This document shows, in pieces, positions 1 to 7,191 of a DNA stretch of 64,000 nt (position 1 is the first letter of the stretch; each line of letters starts with the position of its first letter). The translations under genes were made by a program, and so were the position numbers. This stretch comes from an uncultured Litoreibacter sp. (GTDB lineage: Bacteria; Pseudomonadota; Alphaproteobacteria; Rhodobacterales; Rhodobacteraceae), in the NCBI GenBank assembly GCA_947492995.1, contig CANLOU010000002.1, positions 1 through 64,000 of the forward strand. The letters are read 5' to 3'. The notes under the pieces were generated by a model. The model saw only the letters and a list, made by a program, of their open reading frames with translations. It ran no database searches and was not told the origin of the DNA.

Positions 1-2
1 TT

Positions 3-203
3 GTGAACCCAAACGTCTCAATGCTGTCCGCGATCTGGCGCTGCTGCTTTTTAGAATGCGCCCGCGCGTCCGACGCCGAGCCTGAGCTTGCAGGCATGTT
101 TCGGCAAGCCAGCGAGTTTACCGAGGACGAGCGCGCGCTGCTCAAAAGCATGATGAAGACGCTGGCCGACAACTCCAACAAACGAAAGACCTCCGAGAAT
201 TGA
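3..203 (+). CDS. C-terminal part of a probable XRE-family regulator (5' end outside window)
   Basis: The frame is open to the left window edge, so the gene is probably cut at its 5' end; the GTG at the edge need not be the real start. Only about 66 residues are visible, ending in a charged helical tail (FTEDERALLKSMMKTLADN) like the C-terminus of small helix-turn-helix regulators that precede ImmA/IrrE peptidases. The HTH itself is not in view. Its stop overlaps a TTG start of the next gene (TTGA), which fits translational coupling. The XRE assignment rests mainly on the neighbour, so it is an inference. Confidence 0.45.
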   Translation: MNPNVSMLSAIWRCCFLECARASDAEPELAGMFRQASEFTEDERALLKSMMKTLADNSNKRKTSEN

Positions 204-538
204 GTGCTCTTGATGATGTTCTGGGTCTCAGTCGAATGGAGGTTGAGGAGGCAGGCTACAATTCGCGCAAGCTGGCCGAGAGGATCCATCTCCAACTTGG
301 ATCATTAAGTGGAGCGGTCCCTGTCCGTAAGATCGCACTGGAGCTGGATATTGTGGAGATTAATGAGGCACCTTTGACCAGCTTCGAAGGGGCGTTGCTG
401 ACCACTGCTGAACGCAGCTATGGCGCGATCGTCGTTAATGCAGCGTCAAAGCCAAGACGTCGTAGGTTCACCATCGCTCACGAGCTTCTTCGTTTTCTCA
501 ATGACAAGCATGTCCAGACAACAAATGGCTTCCACTGA
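200..538 (+). pseudogene. Broken ImmA/IrrE-family metallopeptidase
   Basis: The 112-aa reading starts at TTG 200 and shows the ImmA/IrrE pattern: an N-terminal helical part, a central segment with YGAIVVN, then RRRFTIAHE. The family motif is HExxH followed by FLN..H. Here the zinc motif reads HELLR, so the second metal-binding histidine is missing, and the frame stops right after NGFH, where complete proteins continue with the rest of the domain. Family members are usually well over 150 residues. It is therefore truncated and lacks a ligand, so it is very likely inactive. Intact relatives act with an XRE partner as repressor-cleaving or toxin-antitoxin-like pairs; the gene upstream fits that partner. 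Confidence 0.6.
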
Positions 539-684
539 CAGCGCAGTCTCTGTTTCAACAAAATGGCTATGGAATAACTCTTTTGGTGTTCGATGGCGAA
601 GAAAGCCCGGCGAGGATGGAGTGGAAGACGCCTTTGATCGATATAACCGCTGGAATCCTTAAGTCGCCTATTCGGTACAATTGA
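538..684 (+). pseudogene. Open remnant after the ImmA/IrrE stop, unknown origin
   Basis: In another frame directly after the ImmA/IrrE stop, 48 codons stay open (TAQSLFQQNGYGITLLVFDG..., ending KSPIRYN). A one-base change at the junction would join it to the upstream frame as GFHCTAQ. The reading does not look like the normal ImmA/IrrE C-terminus, so the junction may be a rearrangement and not a simple frameshift. I do not recognise the source gene. Confidence 0.3.
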
Positions 685-706
685 TGTCCCTGATCGTCCC
701 TAAATC

Positions 707-845
707 TTCCCTGTAAGGCTTGACAAAATTCCCTGTTCTTTTTTGCAGGGAAATTGACGCTAATCGACTGAAAAAATGACATTAAACCGCGGTAATTTCG
801 TTCCAAAAAGCCCGAAAGCTGAGCAGTTCCCTGTTAATTCCCTGT
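707..845. repeat. Cluster of TTCCCTGT repeats
   Basis: TTCCCTGT occurs at 707-714, 729-736, 827-834 and 838-845, and a near-inverted copy GCAGGGAA lies at 745-752. The spacings are 22, 98 and 11 bases, so two of the three are multiples of 11. The stretch from 685 to 925 holds no credible gene; translating the minus strand gives a KNREF-like peptide of low-complexity type that I regard as an artefact of the repeat. Similar TTCCCTGT-rich stretches occur near integrated or degraded elements in alphaproteobacteria (from memory). The sequence shows only the repeats; their role is unknown. Confidence 0.6.
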
Positions 846-925
846 ATACAGCTGTTTTGAACCAGAGACCGGTTCGATAAAGACTGGGGCGACCACCACT
901 TCACACACCCTAGAGAGCAGTCCGA

Positions 926-1342
926 TCAATTGATCTGGATACTTGCGCGGTCATAGCTTTGCACCATGACGGTGCCGTCATCAAAACTGAGCTGAACCGC
1001 TATGTTTTCAAGGCTGTCGAGCGGCGCGACGACATAGGGCAGGTGGCTTTCGAGTTTCAGCGCCATCGGATCATTTTCGCCCCAGTGGCATGGCTCGTGC
1101 TGCAGGGGCTGAAACGGGCCGCCGTTATAGGCAAAACTGATCTGCTGAATGCCGCACCGATAGACCAAAAGCGTTGTAAAATATAGGTGATCCTTGCCGT
1201 CATAGGGGCGGACGGCCACCCATTGGGCTTTTATCAGCTCAAGGATGGGTTTGACCCCGGCGGAGGTGGTGAAGTCTTGTGAAGCGGCTGTTTGGGGCAG
1301 GACAAAAAATGCTGCGGCAAGAAGGGAACTGAGTAAACGCAT
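926..1342 (-). CDS. Secreted hypothetical protein
   Basis: 138 residues from the ATG at 1342, chosen because it opens a clear signal peptide (MRLLSSLLAAAFFVLP, cleavage likely after TAAS) and has an AAGGATC ribosome-binding site just upstream. The mature part has two cysteines (YRCGI and EPCHW) that could form one disulfide, and no motif I can name. It ends in a strand-rich segment (LSFDDGTVMVQSYD). It stands alone between the repeat cluster and a divergent glycosyltransferase-like gene. Function unknown; periplasmic location is inferred from the signal peptide. Confidence 0.7.
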   Translation of the reverse strand: MRLLSSLLAAAFFVLPQTAASQDFTTSAGVKPILELIKAQWVAVRPYDGKDHLYFTTLLVYRCGIQQISFAYNGGPFQPLQHEPCHWGENDPMALKLESHLPYVVAPLDSLENIAVQLSFDDGTVMVQSYDRASIQIN

Positions 1343-1480
1343 GTCGTGATCCTTTCGGCTATGAGGCGAACTATGGCCCCGCTGCACATGTAAATGAAGT
1401 CTTTTCCTTGTTTTGTGGTTTGGCTTTCCGAATGAGGGCAAAGCCCCTATGGTGTTGAAAAATCAGAAAATGTGACCGAG

Positions 1481-2515
1481 ATGGCAGCAAAATCCACATC
1501 CAAAGCCGCAAAAAAGCCAGCGACCGCTGAGCCTGTGCCGTTCAACATTGTGGCCGTCGTTCAGGCGGGGCGCTTGCAATATGAGGCGATCCTGCTGGCG
1601 GCGTCATTGCGGCACACAAATCCCGATTTTCAAGGCCGGCTGCTGCTGGCCGAGCCGCAGATGAATGACCGCTGGGACAAGAACCCTGCGGTGGTGAACC
1701 CCGAGGTGCGCGACTGTCTTGAGATGCTGGGCGCCGAAATTATTCCATTTGAAAACAAGGTGTTCGGGGCCGAATACCCGTATGGAAACAAGATTGAAGC
1801 CCTGCAATCCATGCCGGAGGGGGAGCCGTTTGTGTTCCTTGACACGGACACGCTTGTGACGGGCGATCTTGCTGAGGTGCCGTTTGATTTCGACCGACCG
1901 ACGGCGTCGATGAAACGGGAAGGCACATGGCCGACGATAGAGCTGTATGGCCCGGGATATGGGCAAATCTGGAAGTCGCTTTACGACAAATTTGGCCTGG
2001 ATTTCGACAGCAGTCTCGACCTGACGCAGCCCGTAGAGTATTGGAAACATTACCTTTATTTCAATGCGGGCTTTTTCTATCATCGGTGCCCGCATGAGTT
2101 TGGGGCGCGGTTTGTGGAATATGCGCAGGCCATTCGTGACGACCCGCCCGAGGAGCTGGTCTGCCAGACCATGACGCCGTGGCTGGATCAGGTGGCGCTG
2201 CCCTTGGTGATCCATTCCTTTGGAGGCGGCCTGCAGCCTGAGGTTTCAGATGTCATGGATCACGAGGTGACCTGTCATTACCGTGTTATTCCAATGCTTT
2301 ACGCGCGTGAGCGCGATCATGTCGTCGACGTTCTGGAAACCGTATCCGCCCCCAATAAGATCAAGAAAGTCGTCAAACAATACGAGCCGCTGCGGCGGAT
2401 GATCTATCAGGGCAAAGGCCAAAAGGCGCGGGCTTTGTTTGACCGCGACAATCTTCCCAGACGCGAACAGGCGCTGAGAAATCAACTTAAACGCAACAAG
2501 TTGTGGCTGCGATAG
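1481..2515 (+). CDS. Glycosyltransferase-like protein with DxD motif
   Basis: About 344 residues. After a lysine/alanine-rich N-terminus comes a GT-A-like core: a first strand (FNIVAVVQAG), then YGNKIEAL and FVFLDTDTLVTGDL. The DTD in that last segment matches the metal/nucleotide-sugar binding DxD of GT8-type transferases. A later segment, NAGFFYHRCP, is also typical of that fold. The start is ambiguous: ATG 1481 (MAAKSTSK) or GTG 1472 three codons earlier, neither with a strong ribosome-binding site. It lies alone, convergent with the his genes. Substrate is unknown; a role on cell-surface sugar is inference. Confidence 0.6.
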   Translation: MAAKSTSKAAKKPATAEPVPFNIVAVVQAGRLQYEAILLAASLRHTNPDFQGRLLLAEPQMNDRWDKNPAVVNPEVRDCLEMLGAEIIPFENKVFGAEYPYGNKIEALQSMPEGEPFVFLDTDTLVTGDLAEVPFDFDRPTASMKREGTWPTIELYGPGYGQIWKSLYDKFGLDFDSSLDLTQPVEYWKHYLYFNAGFFYHRCPHEFGARFVEYAQAIRDDPPEELVCQTMTPWLDQVALPLVIHSFGGGLQPEVSDVMDHEVTCHYRVIPMLYARERDHVVDVLETVSAPNKIKKVVKQYEPLRRMIYQGKGQKARALFDRDNLPRREQALRNQLKRNKLWLR

Positions 2516-2519
2516 CGCG

Positions 2520-2571
2520 TTTTGTACAAATTGGGGACGTTCTGAACGGCCCCAAACCCATTTTGTACAAA
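2520..2571. terminator. Nested palindromes between convergent genes; terminator or paired operator
   Basis: Two identical copies of TTTTGTACAAA (2520-2530 and 2561-2571; the inner ten bases are self-complementary) flank a smaller inverted repeat, TTGGGG (2531-2536) with CCCCAA (2550-2555), whose loop holds GTTCTGAAC. The second copy runs into AATTTT. It sits between the 3' ends of two convergent genes, so a bidirectional terminator is the simple reading. The exact duplication of an 11-bp palindrome also resembles a pair of protein-binding sites. Confidence 0.5.
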
Positions 2572-2600
2572 ATTTTGAGCCCTCGATACTTTACGATAAC

Positions 2601-2912
2601 TTAACGTCTTGCGGCTTTTTCCGCGATGCCGGAGGTGCCGGCGCGGCGGTCCAGCTCGGCCATGACATCCGACAATGCCACATCGCTGGCTTCCAACATC
2701 ACGAGCAGGTGGAACAGCACGTCAGCCGCCTCGGCGGTCAGGTTCTCGCGGTCGCCCTTGGCGGCGGCGATGATGGCCTCGATGGCTTCCTCGCCAAATT
2801 TCTCGGCGCATTTTTCGGGGCCTTTGGACAGCAGCTTTGCCGTCCAAGACGTGTCCGGGTTTGCGGATTTGCGGGCCTGAATTGTTGCGGCGAGCGTCTC
2901 GAGGCTGCTCAT
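2601..2912 (-). CDS. hisE: Phosphoribosyl-ATP diphosphatase HisE
   Basis: 103 residues, the normal size of a stand-alone HisE. It hydrolyses phosphoribosyl-ATP to phosphoribosyl-AMP in the second step of histidine synthesis. The sequence shows the MazG-like helical core: [20 protein letters not shown] followed by [13 protein letters not shown], with the acidic metal-binding residues (E..EE and E..D) in place. Its ATG overlaps the hisF stop by four bases (ATGA), so it is translated coupled to hisF and is the last gene of the his run in this window. hisI, which makes the next enzyme, is not in the window. Confidence 0.93.
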   Translation of the reverse strand: MSSLETLAATIQARKSANPDTSWTAKLLSKGPEKCAEKFGEEAIEAIIAAAKGDRENLTAEAADVLFHLLVMLEASDVALSDVMAELDRRAGTSGIAEKAARR

Positions 2913-3673
2913 TGTCCGATCCTCATGTTGAGGCCTGCATCGGCCATGTGGGTCTTGGCTTGTGCGATGGTGTAATCGCCAAAGTGGAAGATCGAGGCGG
3001 CCAGCACCGCGTCGGCCCCGCCTTTGGTCACGCCTTCGACAAGATGGTCGAGCGTTCCGACGCCGCCTGAGGCGATCACCGGAACCGACACCGCATCCGA
3101 AATCGCGCGGGTCAGCGGCAGGTTATAGCCATCGCGCGTCCCGTCGCGGTCCATTGAGGTGAGCAGGATTTCCCCCGCGCCTTTGGCGACGATCATTTGC
3201 GCGAATTCCACCGCGTCGATGCCGGTGGGCTTGCGCCCGCCTGCGGTGAACAATTCCCATTTGCCGGGGCTGACGGTTTTCGCATCAAGTGCCACGACAA
3301 TGCATTGCGACCCGAACCGGTCGGCGGCCTCGCGCACCACATCCGGCTTGGCGACGGCGGCGGAATTGAACGACACTTTGTCTGCGCCTGCGAGGAGCAG
3401 CTTGCGCACATCTTCATGCGTGCGCACCCCGCCGCCCACCGTGAGCGGGATGTAGCAGGCCTCCGCCGTGCGGGTGACCACGTCGAACATGGTGCCGCGG
3501 TTTTCATGCGTTGCGTTGATGTCGAGAAAACACAGCTCGTCCGCGCCCGCCGCATCATAGGCCTTTGCGGCCTCCACCGGGTCGCCTGCATCCCGCAGCC
3601 CCACAAAATTCACGCCCTTGACCACGCGACCGTCTTTGACGTCGAGACAGGGGATGATGCGGGTTTTCAACAT
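2909..3673 (-). CDS. hisF: Imidazole glycerol phosphate synthase cyclase subunit HisF
   Basis: 254 residues, typical for HisF. It is the (beta/alpha)8 cyclase that, with HisH, converts PRFAR and ammonia into imidazole glycerol phosphate and AICAR. Visible marks are the start [18 protein letters not shown], with the catalytic Asp of [22 protein letters not shown]; the second catalytic Asp in [10 protein letters not shown]; and VIASGGVG, the phosphate-binding loop near the C-terminus. It overlaps hisE by four bases. A 730-base interval holding a plus-strand gene separates it from hisA. Confidence 0.96.
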   Translation of the reverse strand: MLKTRIIPCLDVKDGRVVKGVNFVGLRDAGDPVEAAKAYDAAGADELCFLDINATHENRGTMFDVVTRTAEACYIPLTVGGGVRTHEDVRKLLLAGADKVSFNSAAVAKPDVVREAADRFGSQCIVVALDAKTVSPGKWELFTAGGRKPTGIDAVEFAQMIVAKGAGEILLTSMDRDGTRDGYNLPLTRAISDAVSVPVIASGGVGTLDHLVEGVTKGGADAVLAASIFHFGDYTIAQAKTHMADAGLNMRIGQ

Positions 3674-3793
3674 GGGTGAGGCTCCTTACCGGCGTCGTTT
3701 AACGGCAATTGCCTGCCGATGCCAGAGACGTGATTGGAACTTCGCGGGTGGACATGGCGTTCTATGCGCATAGCAACACCAGGAGTTTTCCAG

Positions 3794-4237
3794 ATGAAAG
3801 CCTTACTCGCCTCTGCCGTACTGACCATTGGAGCCGCCATGCCCGCTTTTGCCGAACGTGTCACCGTCGCATCCCCGAAATCCGTCACCGAGACCGTCGA
3901 TGCGCTGGCGGCAGCGATTGAAGGGGCCGGCGCCAAGGTTGTGGCGCGGGTGGACCACCAAAAGGCGGCTGCGGGCGCTGATCTGGAGATGGGCGAGGCA
4001 CAGGTTTTGATCTTCGGGAACCCGAAGATTGGCACGCCCGCCATGCAGGCCGATATCCGGTCCGCGCTGTATCTGCCGCTGAAAGTGCTGGTCTATGCGG
4101 ATGCCGATGGCAACACGCAGCTGACCTATGACGACCCTGCCGCGATGTTTGAGGGGCTTGATATCCCCGCTGACGCGGAGTTTGTGAAAGTGATGACGGG
4201 CGCGTTGGGCAAGCTGACGGGGAAGGCTGCTGAGTAG
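3794..4237 (+). CDS. Exported DUF302-family protein
   Basis: 147 residues from ATG 3794, chosen because AGGAG lies eight bases upstream and it opens a signal peptide (MKALLASAVLTIGAAMPAFA). The mature part matches the DUF302 pattern: an N-terminal SVTETVDAL, then GAKVVARVDHQKAA, QVLIFGNPKIGTP and LPLKVLVYAD near the C-terminus. The family is often found in or outside the inner membrane; its biochemical role is not established. It lies on the plus strand between hisF and hisA, opposite to the his genes, with its own ribosome-binding site, so it interrupts that operon. Confidence 0.82.
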   Translation: MKALLASAVLTIGAAMPAFAERVTVASPKSVTETVDALAAAIEGAGAKVVARVDHQKAAAGADLEMGEAQVLIFGNPKIGTPAMQADIRSALYLPLKVLVYADADGNTQLTYDDPAAMFEGLDIPADAEFVKVMTGALGKLTGKAAE

Positions 4238-4265
4238 ATTGACCCTCTGAATAGGGTGACCTTAT

Positions 4266-4360
4266 TGGGCGGCTGCGCCGCGCATTATATTTGTGCTCTT
4301 GGGAGGTTTCACCTCCCGCCGCACGGGCACCCCACCAGAGTATTTCTGCCAAAACGAAAC
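4266..4360. repeat. Dispersed intergenic hairpin element, copy A
   Basis: The block starts with GGCGGCTGCGCCGC, has a perfect stem GGGAGGT (4301-4307) with ACCTCCC (4311-4317), then GCCGCACGGGC and a tail CAGAGTATTTCTGCC. The same order of head, variable GC-rich hairpin, GCCGCACGGGC and AGTATTTT tail recurs at 29901-29998 and 56148-56246. It lies between convergent DUF302 and hisA genes, so it may also act as a terminator. Confidence 0.7.
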
Positions 4361-4363
4361 AGC

Positions 4364-4443
4364 TACGCTTTCGAGAGGGGTAGCGCCTCTGCGAGGTCGA
4401 AGCGATTACGCTTTCAAAAGGGTCAGCGCCTCTGCGAGGTCGA
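4364..4443. repeat. Duplicated hisA 3' end, 37-bp direct repeat
   Basis: The 37 bases at 4407-4443, which code for the last residues of HisA, recur at 4364-4400 outside the gene with four mismatches; the period is 43 bases. The outer copy lies immediately downstream of the hisA stop on the coding strand. This fits a small tandem duplication that has begun to diverge. Confidence 0.8.
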
Positions 4444-5128
4444 TTGCGCCATCATAAAGCGCGCGGCCTGAGATTGCGCCATCGAGCGGCGCGCCCGTGG
4501 CTTTGAGATCGGCGAGGTCCTTGAGCGAGGAGACGCCGCCTGAGGCAATGACCGGGATCGACACGGCGCGGGCCAGCGCTGCGGTGGCGGCCACATTGGG
4601 GCCTTGCATGGCCCCGTCGCGATTGATGTCGGTGTAGATCAGCGCGGCGACGCCCGCGTCTTCGAATTGTTGGGCCAGCTCCGTGACCTCGATGTCGGTT
4701 TCCTCGGCCCAGCCGCGCGTGGCGACCATGCCATTGCGCGCATCAAGGCCGATGGCGACCTGCCCGGGGAAGGCCTTTGCCGCCTCGCGCACGAGGGCGG
4801 GGTTTTCGACGGCGACCGTGCCCAGTATGACGCGGGCGAGGCCCTTGGTGAGCCAGCCCTCGATGGTTGCCATATCGCGGATGCCGCCACCGAGCTGGGC
4901 GGGGACGTTGGTTTCCTTGAGGATCGCCTCCACCGCTGCGCCATTGACCGGCGCGCCGGCGAAAGCGCCGTTGAGATCAACAAGATGCAGCCATTCGCAG
5001 CCCGCGTCCTCAAAAGCCTTGGCCTGGGCTGCAGGGTTGTCGCTGAACACCGTGGCCTGATCCATCTCGCCTTTGTACAGACGCACGCAATTGCCGTCTT
5101 TGAGGTCGATTGCGGGGTAGAGGATCAT
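4406..5128 (-). CDS. hisA: Phosphoribosylformimino-5-aminoimidazole carboxamide ribotide isomerase HisA
   Basis: 240 residues, the usual HisA size. It isomerises ProFAR to PRFAR, the substrate of HisF/HisH. The start at 5128 gives [17 protein letters not shown], the conserved N-terminus with the catalytic Asp, and AGGAAGG lies just upstream. Further marks are [21 protein letters not shown], the second catalytic Asp in [12 protein letters not shown], and VIASGGVSS. The three C-terminal codons lie in a short tandem duplication. Between it and hisH on the coding-strand side sits the plus-strand DUF2147 gene. Confidence 0.95.
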   Translation of the reverse strand: MILYPAIDLKDGNCVRLYKGEMDQATVFSDNPAAQAKAFEDAGCEWLHLVDLNGAFAGAPVNGAAVEAILKETNVPAQLGGGIRDMATIEGWLTKGLARVILGTVAVENPALVREAAKAFPGQVAIGLDARNGMVATRGWAEETDIEVTELAQQFEDAGVAALIYTDINRDGAMQGPNVAATAALARAVSIPVIASGGVSSLKDLADLKATGAPLDGAISGRALYDGAIDLAEALTLLKA

Positions 5129-5268
5129 ATTGCGGGCCTTCCTGCGCTGAATTTTGACGCCCCTATCCCATAGTGACGCCGCGTTTGCAAAGCCCTTCCG
5201 ACCTAACGTCATGCTTGATTGTGAGGGGCAGGGCGCTGCAAGCTGGGGACAGTTTACGGGAGGAACTC

Positions 5269-5658
5269 ATGAAAACATTTACTCTGGCAGCAGGCTTTGT
5301 GCTGGCGATGGCGGGCTCGGCTTTGGCCGCGGACCCGGTGCTTGGCACCTGGAAAACCCAAACCGATGACGGGGCCTATGCCCATGTGAACATGTACCAA
5401 TGCGGCGGCGCGATCTGCGGCAAGATTGTGCGCACCTTCAACGCGTCGGGCGAGTACAAATCGGCCAATATCGGCAAGGACATTGTGCGCAACATGTCGC
5501 CCAACGGCACCAACAGCTATGCGGGCAAGGTCTGGCGGCCGTCCAACAACAAAATCTACACCGGCAAAATCGCGTTGAGCGGCAACTCGTTGAAGTTGGC
5601 GGGCTGCGTGGCCGGCGGGTTGCTGTGTTCCAAGCAGACCTGGGCCCGCATCAAGTAA
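5269..5658 (+). CDS. Exported DUF2147-family protein
   Basis: 129 residues from ATG 5269, with GGAGGAAC just upstream and a signal peptide (MKTFTLAAGFVLAMAGSALA). The mature protein starts DPVLGTWKTQ and has the DUF2147 pattern of YQCGGAICGKIV, a central strand-rich part, NKIYTGKIAL, and SLKLAGCVAGGLLCSKQTWAR at the end. Four cysteines could form two disulfides. DUF2147 proteins are small periplasmic or outer-membrane proteins whose precise function is not settled. It is the second plus-strand gene set inside the minus-strand his run, between hisH and hisA. Confidence 0.82.
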   Translation: MKTFTLAAGFVLAMAGSALAADPVLGTWKTQTDDGAYAHVNMYQCGGAICGKIVRTFNASGEYKSANIGKDIVRNMSPNGTNSYAGKVWRPSNNKIYTGKIALSGNSLKLAGCVAGGLLCSKQTWARIK

Positions 5659-5679
5659 GCGCGCGCCCCCCGGGGCATC

Positions 5680-6321
5680 TCAGGGCATCCAAGTCAAGAA
5701 GTTCGAGATCAGCCGGAGCCCAGTGCTCTGGCTTTTTTCGGGGTGGAACTGCGTGCCGATCATCGTGTCGCGGGCCACAATGGCGGTGACGTCGCCGCCG
5801 TAATCCACATGCGCCAAACGCTGCGCGGGGTCCGCGACCTTGAAATGGTAGCTGTGCACGAAATAGGCGTGGTGGCCTGTTTCCAGCCCCTCCAGCACGG
5901 GATGCGCGCCCTCAAACACCAGATCGTTCCAGCCCATATGCGGCACCTTCATGGTGGCGTCACTGGGCGTGATCTTGACGATCTCGCCGCCGATCCAGCC
6001 AAAGCCGGGTGTGTCGGCATATTCGCGGCCCATGCTGGCCATCATCTGCATGCCGACGCAGATGCCCATGAAGGGCTTGGCCTGGGCAATTGCGCCCTCG
6101 ACGATGGCCTCGTACAGCCCCGCGCGGTCCTGCATCAGCGCGTTGCGGCAGGCGGGGAAGGCCCCGTCGCCGGGCAGCACGATGCGGTCGGCCCGCGCCA
6201 CGTCTTCGGGGCGTGAGGTCACCAGCACCTCGCCGCCATCCACCTCCAACGCCATGCGCTGGAAGGCTTTTTCGGCAGAGTGGAGGTTCCCGGAATCGTA
6301 ATCGACCAGAACCGTCAGCAT
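5680..6321 (-). CDS. hisH: Imidazole glycerol phosphate synthase glutaminase subunit HisH
   Basis: 213 residues, normal for HisH. This class I glutamine amidotransferase supplies ammonia to HisF. Sequence marks are VDYDSGNLHS at the start, LPGDGAFPACRNAL, the catalytic Cys in GICVGMQMM, and the His/Glu pair in GTQFHPEKSQ near the C-terminus. Its ATG follows the last base of the hisB stop without a gap, so both are on one transcript. The gene ends 22 bases from the convergent DUF2147 gene. Confidence 0.96.
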   Translation of the reverse strand: MLTVLVDYDSGNLHSAEKAFQRMALEVDGGEVLVTSRPEDVARADRIVLPGDGAFPACRNALMQDRAGLYEAIVEGAIAQAKPFMGICVGMQMMASMGREYADTPGFGWIGGEIVKITPSDATMKVPHMGWNDLVFEGAHPVLEGLETGHHAYFVHSYHFKVADPAQRLAHVDYGGDVTAIVARDTMIGTQFHPEKSQSTGLRLISNFLTWMP

Positions 6322-6909
6322 CTAAAGACTGCCCTTGGTGGACGGGATGTCATCTGATTTGCGCGGGTCGGTTTCCAGCGCATCGCGCAGCGCGCGGGCG
6401 ACCGCCTTGAACGCGGCCTCCACGATGTGGTGGCTGTTGAACCCGTGCAACTGGTCGATATGCAACGTGATGCCGCCATGGGTGGCAAAGGCCTGAAAGA
6501 ACTCGCGCACCAGTTCGGTGTCGAATGTGCCGATTTTCTGGGTCGGGATGTCGAGATTGCAGATCAGAAACGGGCGCGCGGACAGGTCCAGCGCACAGCG
6601 CACCTGCGCGTCATCCATCGGCAGGTGGCAGGCCCCGTAGCGCACGATCCCGCGCTTGTCGCCCACGGCCTGTGCCAGCGCCTGACCGAGCGCGATGCCA
6701 GTGTCCTCGACCGTGTGGTGGTCGTCGATATGCAGATCGCCCGTGGCGCGGATGGTCATGTCGATGAGCGCATGGCGGGCCAGCTGGTCGAGCATATGGT
6801 CGAAGAAGCCCACGCCGGTTTGGTTGTCATAAGAGCCGGTGCCGTCGAGATTGATCTCGACAGAAATATCGGTCTCAGCCGTTTTGCGCGTAATTTTTGC
6901 GGTCCGCAT
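6322..6909 (-). CDS. hisB: Imidazoleglycerol-phosphate dehydratase HisB
   Basis: 195 residues, the monofunctional form found in most bacteria outside enterobacteria. It dehydrates imidazole glycerol phosphate to imidazole acetol phosphate. The start at 6909 gives [17 protein letters not shown] and has a GGAG site upstream. The manganese-binding motifs are visible: [27 protein letters not shown], a third HGGITLHID, and [13 protein letters not shown]. It is the first his gene here, so the operon promoter should lie in 6910-7191, between it and the divergent RTX/Hint gene. I could not pick out a convincing promoter pair there. Confidence 0.96.
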   Translation of the reverse strand: MRTAKITRKTAETDISVEINLDGTGSYDNQTGVGFFDHMLDQLARHALIDMTIRATGDLHIDDHHTVEDTGIALGQALAQAVGDKRGIVRYGACHLPMDDAQVRCALDLSARPFLICNLDIPTQKIGTFDTELVREFFQAFATHGGITLHIDQLHGFNSHHIVEAAFKAVARALRDALETDPRKSDDIPSTKGSL

Positions 6910-7191
6910 GGTGATCTCCGGTGGGTTTGGGGGCTTATAGGCCGGGCGGTGCCACGGGCCAAGGGGGCAGAGGGACAAGTTCGAGCGATGTGGCCATCGC
7001 CCCCCAGTTTGCCGGGAAAAATCTATAATTTTGCTCAAATCTGCGGCACCGCCACACTTGCGCCACGAGATGCCACGTCCCCGACACGATTGGGACGACG
7101 ATGCGCCCCAATCCGCCTGTAGCTGCTGGACCTGACAAAACACGGAACCGCAACGCACGGTTTCGGTAAAACTTGGAACTTGGAAGAGCAG

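Noticed and set aside
567-806. A 79-codon minus-strand frame over the TTCCCTGT repeats
   Set aside because: Its peptide (KNREF..., QGRF...) is just the translation of the repeat; there is no start signal or domain.
7024-7029. TATAAT as a -10 box for the RTX/Hint gene
   Set aside because: No acceptable -35 lies 16-18 bases upstream, and the position is 160 bases from the start codon.
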